NCBI RefSeq assembly: GCF_009017415.1
Contig: NC_092403.1
Location: forward strand, 1,054,001 to 1,118,000
DNA: 64,000 nucleotides
Direction: 5' to 3'
DNA from: Aspergillus flavus
Taxonomy: Eukaryota; Ascomycota; Eurotiomycetes; Eurotiales; Aspergillaceae
Part shown: positions 36,957-47,936 of the stretch, piece after piece
How the letters are laid out: each line of letters opens with the position of its first letter
How positions within the stretch are numbered: position 1 is the stretch's first letter
Notes under the pieces: generated by a model
The model's input: the letters and a program-made list of their open reading frames with translations, nothing else
What the model was told of the DNA's origin: nothing
Databases searched by the model: none
Translations under genes and position numbers: made by a program

Positions 36957-39900
36957 TCAACATAGAACATCCCGAAGGGTGGCATGTTTGTGGATCATCT
37001 CCATCATCTGCGTCTGGTTGAGCGGCTTAGGAAGGTAATCATCCATTCCCGCCGATATACACTTTTCCCGATCACCGAACATAGCGTGAGCCGTGAGGGC
37101 GATGATTGGGGTGTGTGGAAGCGAATGAAGCCTCTCGTAATCTCGGATTCTAAGGGTCGATTCAAACCCACCCATGACTGGCATTTGAACGTCCATCAAT
37201 ATTACGTCGTACTGCTTGTGGCGAAACTCATCAAGGGCCTCTTGTCCGTTCGAGACGACTGTCACGTTGTGGTGATACCTCTGCATTACTTTGAGAGCTA
37301 CCTTCTGATTGACCTCATTATCCTCGGCAAGGAGGATAGCCAAAGGACGCGTTTCCTCCGCGGAACGGCGAGAAGGGCGACCTTCCAGGGCGGGAAGAAT
37401 ACCGTTGACTAATTCGATCGGACGACAGGGTGTGGTCACATAGGATGTGATACCCAGATCCAAAGCGGATTTCATGGCCACTGACACCACGGGACACACT
37501 AGCACGGCGGGGAGAGTCTTGAACCGGTCGAAATTTCGTAGCTGCGATACAGAATCCATTGTTGGAGCGATCAAGACGTCGTATTGCCGACGAAGGTCTT
37601 TGCCGTGCTGAGCCGCGGTTTCTGTCGGTGCAGCTCCATCCTCAAGCCTCACGACATCCACGTGAAGGCCCATTTGTTGCAGTGTCTGTTGGATTCCTTT
37701 TCCGTCCTCATTGCAATGACCACTAATCTTCTCGACAAACAAGACTCGACAGCCCTTGTATGGTATAACATATTTGGTAATGTCCTTGACAGGCGGATCT
37801 AAGGAGGTAAATGCACAGGTGAAGTGGAAAGTGCTCCCAACACCTACGGCTGAGGTGACCCAAATATCTCCTCCCATGAGGTTGACCAGTTTCTTCGATA
37901 TTGACAAGCCCAAACCAGTGCCACCGAACTTCCTTGTCATGGAGCCATCAGCCTGCTGAAACTTGTCGAATATCAAATCCAACTTGCTCTTGTCAATGCC
38001 AATTCCAGTATCTGAGACCGAGAACTCGAGCAGGTACTTGTCTGGATGGCACCTTGGTACCGCCTCCTTGATCGTAAGCTGTATTTGGCCCGTCTCCGTG
38101 AATTTTATCGCATTCCCGATGAGGTTCAGAATGATCTGTCTTAGACGAAAGGCATCTCCGATCACACAGTCTCGCACCGAGTTGTTGATGTGGTATGTAA
38201 GATGGAGGCTTCTCTCGCTCGCTTCGACTGCAAGGATTTTTAGGGCCTTAAAAACTGTCTGTCCCAAGCTGAACGGAACAGACTCGATCTTCATATGATT
38301 GGCTTCAATTTTTGAAATGTCGAGAATATCATCAATAATCACCAACAGGCTATTTCCCAGGTTATGGACCACGTTCAACATCTCCCGAGTTGGGGGAGGC
38401 AAGTCGTCGGTATCAAGGGCCAGTTGAGTCATACCAATAATACCATTCATGGGCGTCCGAATCTCATGGCTCATATTGGCTAAGAACTCTGATTTACTCT
38501 GGTTGGCCAGCTCGGCCGCCTCTCGAGCTGCAGTATTCCTCTGTATACTGTCACGTAGATTAGAGATCATTTTATTGATTTTTTGCTTTAGCTCGTCCAT
38601 TTCGCCGGACGCGCTGACGGTGATCAGTTTGCTAAAGTCACCATCAGTGGCTGCATTGGTGATTTGTCCAAAGGCCCGGACCTGCGAGGTCAGATTGTCT
38701 GCCATCATATTGACGTTGTCTGTCAGGGCTTTCCACTCTCCCTCGACGTTGGCAACGACAGCCTGACCACCTAGAGTTCCATCGACACCAACCTCACGCG
38801 CAACTTTGCAAACTTCAGACGCAAACTGGTTCAGCTGACCGACCATCCCGTTGATGGTATCCTTGAGGTTTAAGATTTCACCGTTCACGTTGGCAGTGAT
38901 GCGTTTGCTGAGGTCACCACGAGCTACAGCTGTGGTCACATCCGCAATCTCTCTGACTTGGTTTGTAAGATTCATTGCCATCCTGTTAACACTTTCAGTT
39001 AGGTCCTTCCAGACACCCTCGACTCCGTGGACAGTCGCCTGGCCTCCTAAAACACCATCTGTTCCCACCTCTCTGGCGATCTTTGTCACCTCCTGGGCGA
39101 ACTGGCGGAGCTGGTCAACCATCGAGTTAATAATATTCTTTAGAGCCAGTATCTCTCCCTTGCAGTCTGCCCGGACCTTCTGAGTTAGATCACCATTGGC
39201 GACGGCAGTAGTCACAGTTGCAATGTCCCTGACCTGCATGGTCAGGTTGTTGGCCATGGCATTAACGTTAGTCGTAAGTTCATTCCACATTCCCTGAGTA
39301 CCATATACTCGCGCTTGTCCACCAAGAACCCCTTCAATACCCACATCTCGGGCGACACGAATGACTTCGGTGGCAAATGTACGGAGCTGGTCTACCATAG
39401 TGTTGAAAGTATTCTGTAACAGGAAAATCTCACCCTTGGCAGGGCGTTCGATCTTTTGGCTCAAGTCCCCGTGGGCCACCGCCGTGGTGACCACTGCAAT
39501 CTCCCGGACCTGGTTAGTCAGGTTCAGCGCCATGGTGTTAACATTGTCGGTCACTTCTCTCCATACGCCGTGCATCCCAGATACTTGAGCTTGGCCGCCG
39601 AGAATGCCCTCAGTTCCCACCTCCCACGCCACTCTTGAGACCTCACTGGCGAAAACTCGCAGCTGGTCAAGCATGGCATTCATTGTGACCTTGAAAGTGA
39701 TGATATCCGAGTCCATCTCCAACGGGTGAATCGGGACTTTAGTAGATAGGTCTCCGTTGGCAACTTTGGTGATGACTTTTGCAATCTCTTGCAAGGCTGT
39801 TTGAAACGCTTTGTTCATCTGCTGATGTTTCCGAAGGTCTACCTCGTGATCGGGATGCTTGTTTGCTGCGCGGTGACGTAGCAGTTCACGAAAGAGGCTC

Positions 39901-40440
39901 GAAACGACTTCCCGTGGCAGCTTGATTTCGTCTTTCTGCTCATCAAGAGCGCGTTTAACCAGAGAATAGTGATCATCGTTCGCGAACCCATACTCAGGGG
40001 TATGATCGACTTGGTGACTGGTTGGTATGTCATCTAGCCTAAAATCCATCTTAGCGTTGTGATGTGGCAACCTGGTTGACACAAACATGTACGTACCATG
40101 CAAACTTCCGCTTTCGGGGCTTAGGACTTAGAATCATCTCAGTATGCTGCCCGCACAGAGTAGAATGTGGTAAATATCCATTGTCTGAATGAGGTGGCGA
40201 TATGTCACCCTCCAGAGCACCATTTTGGAGAAACTGTATATGGCCTATGAAGGCCTGCAGCTGTTTCTCGAAGGCTGCCTTTGCATCACTTGGCTCTCCT
40301 GGTAACCGAAAGAGCAAACTGTACACTTCCTCCGCCGGGGAGCCCAACGGTTGAAAAGGATGAGTGTCATGAATTCTAGTTGATATGGCAGATTCTAAAC
40401 CGGCAGCCGCAGTCCTGAAGGCTGTCTCAACCGCTGCCAT
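36957..40440 (-). CDS. nikA: Group III hybrid histidine kinase with HAMP repeats (NikA/TcsC/Os-1)
   Basis: Cytosolic osmosensing kinase feeding the HOG pathway and the site of action of phenylpyrrole and dicarboximide fungicides. ATG 40440; a short intron near 40050-40092 (43 nt, GTACAT...AAG) joins KRKFAWY to MDFRLDDIP, giving about 1146 aa. Order: an N-terminal region of about 200 aa; five HAMP copies marked by [36 protein letters not shown] and TDGDFSKLI; HisKA with [16 protein letters not shown]; HATPase with [16 protein letters not shown] and [13 protein letters not shown]; a receiver domain with [10 protein letters not shown], phospho-acceptor [13 protein letters not shown] and the Lys in DDYLPKPL. 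The exact splice is uncertain (a 25-nt alternative also keeps frame). Identity is firm. Confidence 0.96.
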
Positions 40441-42473
40441 GGTCTTCGCCTTGGGGGGACACCGCTAATGACGGGTGCTATTGTGTCTAGAATAGTATGC
40501 ACAATCCATGCATTGTCGAGTCAATGCTGTCCTGGTAAGATAATGATTAACAGAGCAGATGCGACAATTATTGTCTGCCTGAACAAATTTAGAAGCCCGC
40601 TGTCAAGCAAGATACACTCCCTATGAACAGCAGGTCAGCCTTCAAAAAGATCAACAATAGCGACTAGAAACAGAAGGTGCATTAATTTAGCGAAAGCTCC
40701 ATAACATATTCATTATGAAGTGAGGTGCTTGCGATTTGCCTCGGGGGGCGACAGGACAAAGACCGTAAAGACCAGGGGTACCATGGAAATGGCCTTGTGA
40801 AGCTTCGCATCAAAGGGCGAGCGCCGTCTTTCAAAGGGAAACCGAGACACGAGGTGATTGGATTAAAGTGACTCGGAGTCTTTAGCCCTAAATTCCCCCC
40901 GCAGGGAAAAAGGCGATTGAGGCTAGACCGAGGGCATTTATTGAGTGATGAGGAAGAAGGCTTGACGTTTTCTGGTTCTTAGCCGCAGCAGTGGGCACAT
41001 GATTGGCCGAACCCCAGGCCCTTGGAATGGAAACAGCCATCGACCACCCCATGGTCCCTTTAAAACTCTCGATTATCGTGGTCCATAGCAAGGGTTGATT
41101 TGGCCACTGGGCTTTTCTCCGTTCGCCGGTTCTAGAACCCCGTTATCACCCCATCCTCGCCTTCACCCGGACCGTTGATGACCTCATCTACTCCTCTCGT
41201 GCGGCCGACAAATGTATTTATTCTACTAGTATAGCCTTTGTGGCTTCTACAGGATTTCTCTGGGTCGTCAGAACTGTAATATGTCTTATTCCTCTTTTCT
41301 CCCCGTTGCTGTGGGATCCTTGGGATATTGCTGGACCGGAAGCCTACGAAGCTAGCCAGATGATCCTTAAATCTATTATCAAGATTTGATACGCTAATTC
41401 CATGGACTCGGAAACGTGAGACTTCTCACCATATTAGTTTTCCTGGGGTTGCCTACCGCCAAAATGGATCAATTCGAGCATGGAATTCCGTTTTACGATA
41501 TCCATTGAGGACAACTTCGTCGACCCGTCTGGGTTGTTTGGGTTTTACTCTAAAGGCAACGTCTCGCCGGATGAAGAATCCGAGATGCCTGCTCCTACCC
41601 GTGGCGTAACTAGGCTTTATCTCACTAGCGCTGGGGGGATTGAGGAAAGAGGCCCACTGGCACGGAAATAGATTTTGAAGCCATAATAACCCCAATGTAG
41701 CTAGCTAGCTGATTCCCCGTGCGCCCATAAAGTATGTAAATGGAATGCTTGCATTAGCGCCTGCGAGACAAATCCTCATTCCTCTAATGACCGCTACACG
41801 CACTCTATTGAGACATGTCACAAGAACTGGCCCGCACACCACCAATTATTAGCCTTTGTGATAGGTGAGGAATTAGTGTGATAGAGAGCGTGTCAACATA
41901 TTGGGACTCATCATCAGTTCTCTTTTTCCTTCCCTCACGGGCAATAGATTTGGGGGCTGTTGTTGTGGGAGAGCGTCGAGGGCCCCTCGCATCTTGGATA
42001 CCCTACATTTCCCGAAGAGGCATCTACTGGTTTAACCTTAAAAATTCCTTCCCTGCTCCCTTGATTCTTCTTGGAGCTTGCTTAACAACAGTTTCCATTC
42101 CCGCAATTTTGACAATAAACGCTTCCCTCACCCACAGACATTTCCTGCTCTCTGGGGTTAAGTTTCTTGCCAAGTTCATGGCGTTTTCACTCCGGACGTT
42201 TATCTTCAATGACGTTTTCAAAAAGCAACTTTGAGTATGCGAGCGACTAAGATACCTAGCTACGAGCCTGGACTACTGAACTACTGATCCTCCTAAATAA
42301 TTAAAGGTCTAGACCCATTTGGCCTTGTCTTCCAATGTTCTCAATGTAGTTAGAGCGTCTTTCCTTCATTTCCGGTGAGCACTGACCGTTTTCGAGGGGT
42401 TTCTTATTGTACGTTACCCCTTGCTTTAGGTAGATGTGACACCTTGCCTCTGAGCGAGTCAAGTCATGCTTTA
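40441..42473. other. Intergenic: nikA promoter and 3' flank of the NRPS-like gene
   Basis: About 2.0 kb. Short frames at 41453-41695 and 41878-42234 have no domains, and I do not call them. nikA probably has a long 5' leader here. I see no RNA gene or repeat. Confidence 0.5.
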
Positions 42474-45400
42474 TTAAGGCCCCCAAAGATGTCTGGAAAA
42501 GGGACATACCGCCATCTCAAGCCAGTGTCGAATATACTTGGGTAAAAGGGTCCGTATCGTCGGAAAGCAAAGGAGATTGGGACTCGCCCTGAGGGCATTC
42601 CGCAGGCTCTCCGTACCGACGACTGGCATTCTCGCCTGCAGTTCCCAACGTGTCTTGTTGTCCAGGACGGTTTCTTCCAACATGGGCATGAGTGGCTTCA
42701 AGGGATGCTGAGTCTTTGCATAAGTTCGAGACTGGCATTTTCCCACCCAATCTCCGTATGGAACCTCGATCAAGGAGCCTGCTGGAAGGGCTGCGCTTAT
42801 GCCCTCGAAAATCTCTGAGAGGGAAATCATGGCATCCCCGTGAGGCTCGACAAGGTTGTAAGCTCGACCGAAGAACTTCTCTGATGATGCGATGTGTAAC
42901 AGCGCTAACACAACAAAGTCTACTGACACGAAGGCATCGCGGTGCTCGGAGAGTGCAGGATAACAACCCATGTCCACACAACTAGGGACTACGCGACTGA
43001 AGAAATCTTCGGAATTCCCAATCCCTGTTTCGCTGTGACCAAGGACAAAACCAGGACGGTGGATGGTCACGGCTAGACCGTTGGCGATCGCATTCCACGC
43101 AATAACTTCGGCAACGGATTTACTTTGCGTATATCCGGTGTCGTACTTCAAAGCTGCGAGATGGGATTCTGGATTTTCATCTTCCGGGATGTACGTCGCC
43201 CCAGTCAAAAGCCCTGTGGGACCATATACAGAGGTGCTTGAAACATAATGGATAGCCTTTGGACGCTTTGTGTTGGCGAATTGAATCATGTTCAACAGTC
43301 CTAGGACATTCGCTTGACGGTGAGCTTCGTAGGGCTCGATCCAGTTCACGCGTGCTCCTAGGTGGAAGATGATGCTCGCCCACTCTGCAAAATAATCATA
43401 CACTTCGCCACCGAGACCTAAATTTTCCTTAGAAAAGTCTCCTGGAATGGCCCAGATCTTTTCCATGTGAGAAGGTCGGAGCTCATACAGATCTAATGCC
43501 TTGAGGATGCGCTTGGCGGCTTCCAGCTCGTCTGTAGCACGTACCAAGCATGCCACTCGCTGAACATTTGACCGAAGGAGCAGCTCCTTTAGTAGGAAGA
43601 TGCCGATGAACCCCGTTACTCCGGTGAGGAAAACGCGCCCTTCGCTTTGCGTCGTCCAGTCCACTATATCGCCAGGTATTGGCCGCATGTCTTTCCCGAG
43701 ATTCAGGTCTGGCTGCCAAAGAGTCTCATTCTTGTCTGTCCACACCTCACCCTTTCGCAGCGACTCGATAAGATTGATGAGTTCTAGTTGAGTTGGGTGT
43801 TCATATACCATCGCGATCCGTAGCTGGACACCGAGATCCTCCTTCACGCGAGATACCAGGCGGGCTGCATGCAATGAGGACCCGCCCATTACAAAGAAGT
43901 TGTCTTCTGGTCCCATCTGCGATCCAAATACATCCGCCACAATTTGCTGAATCGGCGATAGTGGCTCATGCAATGGTGATGTTCTTTTTTGCCCTATCCT
44001 CTCGGAGTATTGCTCAACCAACTTCCGACGATCGATCTTATGGGTATTTGTTAGAGGCAAATGGCCTACTACTTCCAAACGCGGCAGCATGAGATAAGGT
44101 GCATTCTTGGTGTAGGCCTGCCTGATGGTCAATGGATTCGTATCCTCGGAAATGGGTACCACGCACGCTAGCAAAATCGACTCGGCGTCACTGTTACTAT
44201 CTACGTCTATCTTTACGGCTGCTGCCGCCGAAACTAACCCTGTCGCCATCAGGATGGCCTCGACTGCTTCAAGCTCGATACGATGACCTCGTATCTTGAC
44301 TTGGTTGTCACGTCGACCCACAAATTCGAGCAGCCCAGCTGAATTCCACCGTCCAAGATCTCCTGTTCGATACACCTGTTGATTGGGACAAAAGTGCCCT
44401 AGCTGGATAAATGCATTACCGGGCTTTTTGGACTCGCTGAGATATCCTCCTGCGACTCCTTTACCACCGATTACCAATTCCCCAACTTCTCCATGCGGTA
44501 AGACGTCGAGGTTGTCATTCACTACTATGACCTCGTATCCGTCCATCGGCTTCCCGATAGAAATATTACCCCTTTCCACATCGTCCATTGAGATGTTATG
44601 GAATGTTGAGAACATAGTACACTCTGTGGGGCCGTAAAGATTTAACAGCCGCTTCGGTGGGCCATATATTAAGACCTTTCGCGCCAGTTGAGCCGTTACC
44701 ACCTCTCCACCGGTAAGAAGCGTGTCAACTGTTATGTATGCTTGTGGGTAGGCATTTATCGTTGTAGCCAATAGCGCTGGAGTCTGCCAGAGTACATCGA
44801 TCTTATCTTCCCGTATACGTTTCACCAACCTAGCGGGATCAAGCACCGTGTCACGATCTAGCACTACTGCCGTAGCACCGCGGAGAAACGATCCCAGTGT
44901 CTCCATGATAGACACATCAAACGTGACATTACTAAGGTGGCCAAATTGCTGGCCCTCATGGACCGGAACAAACGTTTCATTGAGGCAGTAGTTGATGATT
45001 CCTCTGGCGAGCACCTGTACAGGCTTTGGACAACCCGTTGAACCAGACGTATGGAAGATATGTGATCGATATTGCGATGACTGTAGATCAATCACATCAT
45101 ACCCGAGCTCCTCACATACTAAGGTGAGCATCGACCTGTGGTCCACCACAATTTGACTAAATCCGTGGGCTTCCAGTCGGTGCGAATTGGCTTTGTCGGT
45201 CAATAGAATGGAGATATCGAGATTCCTCAATAGATTAGCCAAGTACTGCACAGGATGGTTCACGTCTAACGGAACACACGTCGCCCCAGCATATATGACA
45301 GCGATCTGCGACACAACATGATTTATACCTCGCGGTGAGAGGATCCCAATCGGAACTTCGGGCTGCACTTGTAAACATCGGATCTGATAAACCAGGTTCA

Positions 45401-45527
45401 ACCCTTTTGCATGAAGCTGAGCATACGAAAGATGGCACTCATCGTCTCTAATAGCCACCGAGGTTGCAAATCGCTTAAATTGTCTCGATAGAAGCCCAGA
45501 AAGCCCAGGCTCATGCGGGGGTTCCAT
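42474..45527 (-). CDS. NRPS-like enzyme, adenylation-thiolation-reductase (A-T-R)
   Basis: Single-module synthetase that should activate a carboxylic acid, load it on a carrier domain and release it as aldehyde or alcohol with NAD(P)H. Intronless, 1017 aa. A domain (about 15-510): HTSGSTGCPKP (A3, Lys-Pro-Lys-Gly changed to Cys-Pro-Lys-Pro), FDVSIMETL (A4, with the Asp that binds an alpha-amino group), NLYGPTE (A5), YRTGDLGRW (A7), GRRDNQVKIRGHRIELEAVE (A8), NTHKIDRRKL (A10 with Lys). T domain: DNFFVMGGSSLHAARL with the phosphopantetheine Ser. R domain: VFLTGVTGFIGIFLLKELL for cofactor, YVSSTSVYG, and Tyr/Lys in GYTQSKSVAEV. No condensation domain. All key residues are present, so it is probably active on an amino acid. 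A broken SDR and an exporter lie upstream. Confidence 0.93.
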   Translation of the reverse strand: MEPPHEPGLSGLLSRQFKRFATSVAIRDDECHLSYAQLHAKGLNLVYQIRCLQVQPEVPIGILSPRGINHVVSQIAVIYAGATCVPLDVNHPVQYLANLLRNLDISILLTDKANSHRLEAHGFSQIVVDHRSMLTLVCEELGYDVIDLQSSQYRSHIFHTSGSTGCPKPVQVLARGIINYCLNETFVPVHEGQQFGHLSNVTFDVSIMETLGSFLRGATAVVLDRDTVLDPARLVKRIREDKIDVLWQTPALLATTINAYPQAYITVDTLLTGGEVVTAQLARKVLIYGPPKRLLNLYGPTECTMFSTFHNISMDDVERGNISIGKPMDGYEVIVVNDNLDVLPHGEVGELVIGGKGVAGGYLSESKKPGNAFIQLGHFCPNQQVYRTGDLGRWNSAGLLEFVGRRDNQVKIRGHRIELEAVEAILMATGLVSAAAAVKIDVDSNSDAESILLACVVPISEDTNPLTIRQAYTKNAPYLMLPRLEVVGHLPLTNTHKIDRRKLVEQYSERIGQKRTSPLHEPLSPIQQIVADVFGSQMGPEDNFFVMGGSSLHAARLVSRVKEDLGVQLRIAMVYEHPTQLELINLIESLRKGEVWTDKNETLWQPDLNLGKDMRPIPGDIVDWTTQSEGRVFLTGVTGFIGIFLLKELLLRSNVQRVACLVRATDELEAAKRILKALDLYELRPSHMEKIWAIPGDFSKENLGLGGEVYDYFAEWASIIFHLGARVNWIEPYEAHRQANVLGLLNMIQFANTKRPKAIHYVSSTSVYGPTGLLTGATYIPEDENPESHLAALKYDTGYTQSKSVAEVIAWNAIANGLAVTIHRPGFVLGHSETGIGNSEDFFSRVVPSCVDMGCYPALSEHRDAFVSVDFVVLALLHIASSEKFFGRAYNLVEPHGDAMISLSEIFEGISAALPAGSLIEVPYGDWVGKCQSRTYAKTQHPLKPLMPMLEETVLDNKTRWELQARMPVVGTESLRNALRASPNLLCFPTIRTLLPKYIRHWLEMAVCPFSRHLWGP

Positions 45528-46276
45528 TATCGCTAACCCGTAGAGACAGCATTATTCTTCTATCGAAACATGCCATTAGCAATAAAAATGGTGTCTACGT
45601 TGGCATCCTCGATACTCACCTTAATGCAGATAAGAGCTATAAAAGCCCGTGAGAGGTGTTGACGGTCCATTTGGGTCGGTACTACTTAGTACTACTCTTT
45701 TAAGTTCATGAGGAGACATCTAATGTGCAGTAACTTCCTTATTACCCCAGTTGTTCATTGGCAATTACTTGCCACCCTACGATGTAGGCCGCACGCTTAG
45801 ACATGTGAATGGTATACGAGAAAGCCAAGAGATACGCTATTTACAGCTTCCCATGAGTTCTGGCTTGTATTGTACAAGCTGATTGATCAAACCCTATCGG
45901 TTGGAAAGACCGGATGTCCGGCTTGTGTAGTACCTACCGGGTCTTTATATTTCTCAACCCTAACAAATGGATCATTCACTAGCAATAACGCATATTTTCA
46001 GGCAGAGATAGCAGCTTTGGGCAACATGAATGTCTGTAATCGTAGCAAGCCACTGCCATTGACTTCAACCTCACAGATCAGATACTATGGGTAATCTTGA
46101 GTTTATGAACGCTTCATAGAAAATGCACACTAATGTATACTGAGAATAGATGAAGTCCCGTGGCTTGAAAATCCCCGGTGGCTGAACCCCGCAGCTGATC
46201 ACGTCAATCACTCAGCCCTCTCGCTTGAACCTAACTTCAACTACCTGGTAACATTCCAATAATGAAATAAATCACT
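45528..46276. other. NRPS-like promoter region
   Basis: About 750 bases. One short plus-strand frame (45870-46094) is not convincing. No other feature is seen. Confidence 0.45.
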
Positions 46277-46867
46277 CTAGATCTATCTCACCTCTCCCAA
46301 ACATCCGGAAAGATTGTTCTCATTACTAGTAGCGCCAACAGCCTTTGGGAAGCAGCAACAACTTCGACCCATAATATTCACGGCACCAAAGTGGCAATAT
46401 CTTGGAAATACATCGGAATGCCGCAGAAAACCTTATACGAGAATACCGAGCCCGGAAAATGCATTATTCATCGCAGCTGATGTCCTGAATTACCAGCAGG
46501 TGACTGCACTCTTCAAGCGCTGGAGTATTTCGGGGCCATAGATATCGTCATTGATAATGCGGATCTAGATGATGTAGGTAGATAGGATAGAAATCAAAAG
46601 GAGTCCGAGAGGGGTTTTCGGTAATTAGTATTAAATATTAGGGGGACTTTAACAGTTGCTATACTCTATTCCTTGCTTGTATTAGGACAATATTCCAAGT
46701 TAACTATATCTCAAGCCCTGAGACTCGCTTTCCACCATATGAAACCCGAACAATCACCTTCGGGATCTAGTGTTCTAATAGTCTCAACGTGAGGTTACTT
46801 TAAGGCTAGTAGCGGAGTTATTGCGCACGTCGCGATGGATGAAAGTAGGAATGGGTCAAGTGTTCTT
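46277..46867 (+). pseudogene. Broken short-chain dehydrogenase/reductase (SDR)
   Basis: Pieces of an SDR run along the plus strand in different frames. SGKIVLITSSANSLWEAAT matches the cofactor segment GKxxLITGxxxGxGxAxA with the glycines lost. FIAADVLNYQQVTALF and GAIDIVIDNADLDDVG match the D-V and NNAG segments (Asn-Asn-Ala-Gly now Asp-Asn-Ala-Asp). SQALRLAFHHMKPEQ then SSVLIVST, a stop, and SGVIAHVAMDESRNGSSVL follow. Frame changes near 46490 and stops break it. It sits between the NRPS-like gene and the MFS exporter and reads toward the exporter. The order of motifs makes SDR ancestry likely; no active enzyme can result. Confidence 0.7.
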
Positions 46868-46883
46868 GTGAGTTTTAGAATAT

Positions 46884-46930
<47 letters not shown>

Positions 46931-46971
46931 ATTGTGACTTTTTTCCTGTGGCAATGTGCTAATTCTCTCAG
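46868..46971 (+). other. Intron-like stretch containing a 42-nt poly(T) run
   Basis: GTGAGT at 46868-46873 follows the SDR remnant. CTAAT and CTCTCAG (ending 46971) look like a branch site and acceptor. Between them is an uninterrupted run of 42 T (46888-46929). After the acceptor the frame VAGKYFRELEPTEMESGY runs to a stop near 47040. It could be an expanded intronic pyrimidine tract or the poly(A) end of a minus-strand retroposed sequence. Confidence 0.5.
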
Positions 46972-47936
46972 GTGGCTGGGAAGTATTTTAGGGAATTGGA
47001 GCCGACAGAAATGGAGTCTGGTTACGTGCTAAGTCAGTGAAGATGTTACAGAGTTTATGGCAAGTTCCTATTGACATAAGGGGCTATGTATTGCCTGGGT
47101 TTAATTAAATGATTCTCCAGTGGTCGGAAATGGTGAGCTGAGCCGAATCAATGTCTCGGGGAAAGTCTGCAGATTCTGCACCCCGTCATTCAGCAATTTC
47201 CCTTTCTTGGATGATCTGCAGAATAATGGAATAGAACAGTGAGGCGGGGCCCCATAGTGGCTGTCTTACCCTACAGCCTTAAACCTACACAGCTCAACAC
47301 CGTGACTCCTCATAGACACTCGTGTCTAGGAACTTCTCCAATGATGGGTCATACAACTACAAGAGCACTTCACAGGATTCAAGCGCCGCCTGACCTCTTG
47401 CCACCATGGAAGGGTTTCATTCCAAGCACATGTCGACTGACTAAAATTTGTCTGAACACCGAGAGCCCCAGATCATCCGGATAGCTATCCAGCTGGAGTA
47501 CAGCTATTAAATCCTGTCCGGTGCTCCCTGTGACATGGTTCACATACCAGCTGGCGTTTCACCCAATCCTAACGCGCGGATGTGAGGTGTAACGGCGAAC
47601 CTCCATGACTGGAATGTAGGACTTCGATGATCGGCGCTGATCACCAAGCTTTATCCTCTCCAGCAATACCGAGACTACGTATCATTTGTTTCCTGGCCTT
47701 GCAACATGGTAAATGTCCCGATATTGACATCCCTTGCGTGCATGCTTCCCCGCCTCCCCAGCTCATATGGATTCTATAAATGTTGCTGATTTGCGTGACT
47801 TCATACCGAAAAGAAATTTTTCTCCTTTTTCTTGCTGTTGCTGCACTTCAAATTCATCTCGTTAAATACTACTTGAATGCTGTATGTTGCTAGATTTCTT
47901 ATCATATAGGATTCGTCCCACGGCCTTCTACATCCA
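46972..47936. other. Intergenic, MFS exporter promoter
   Basis: About 950 bases after the SDR remnant. No supportable gene; the frame at 47239-47484 has no domain. The last 120 bases are pyrimidine-rich, as in many fungal promoters. Confidence 0.45.
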
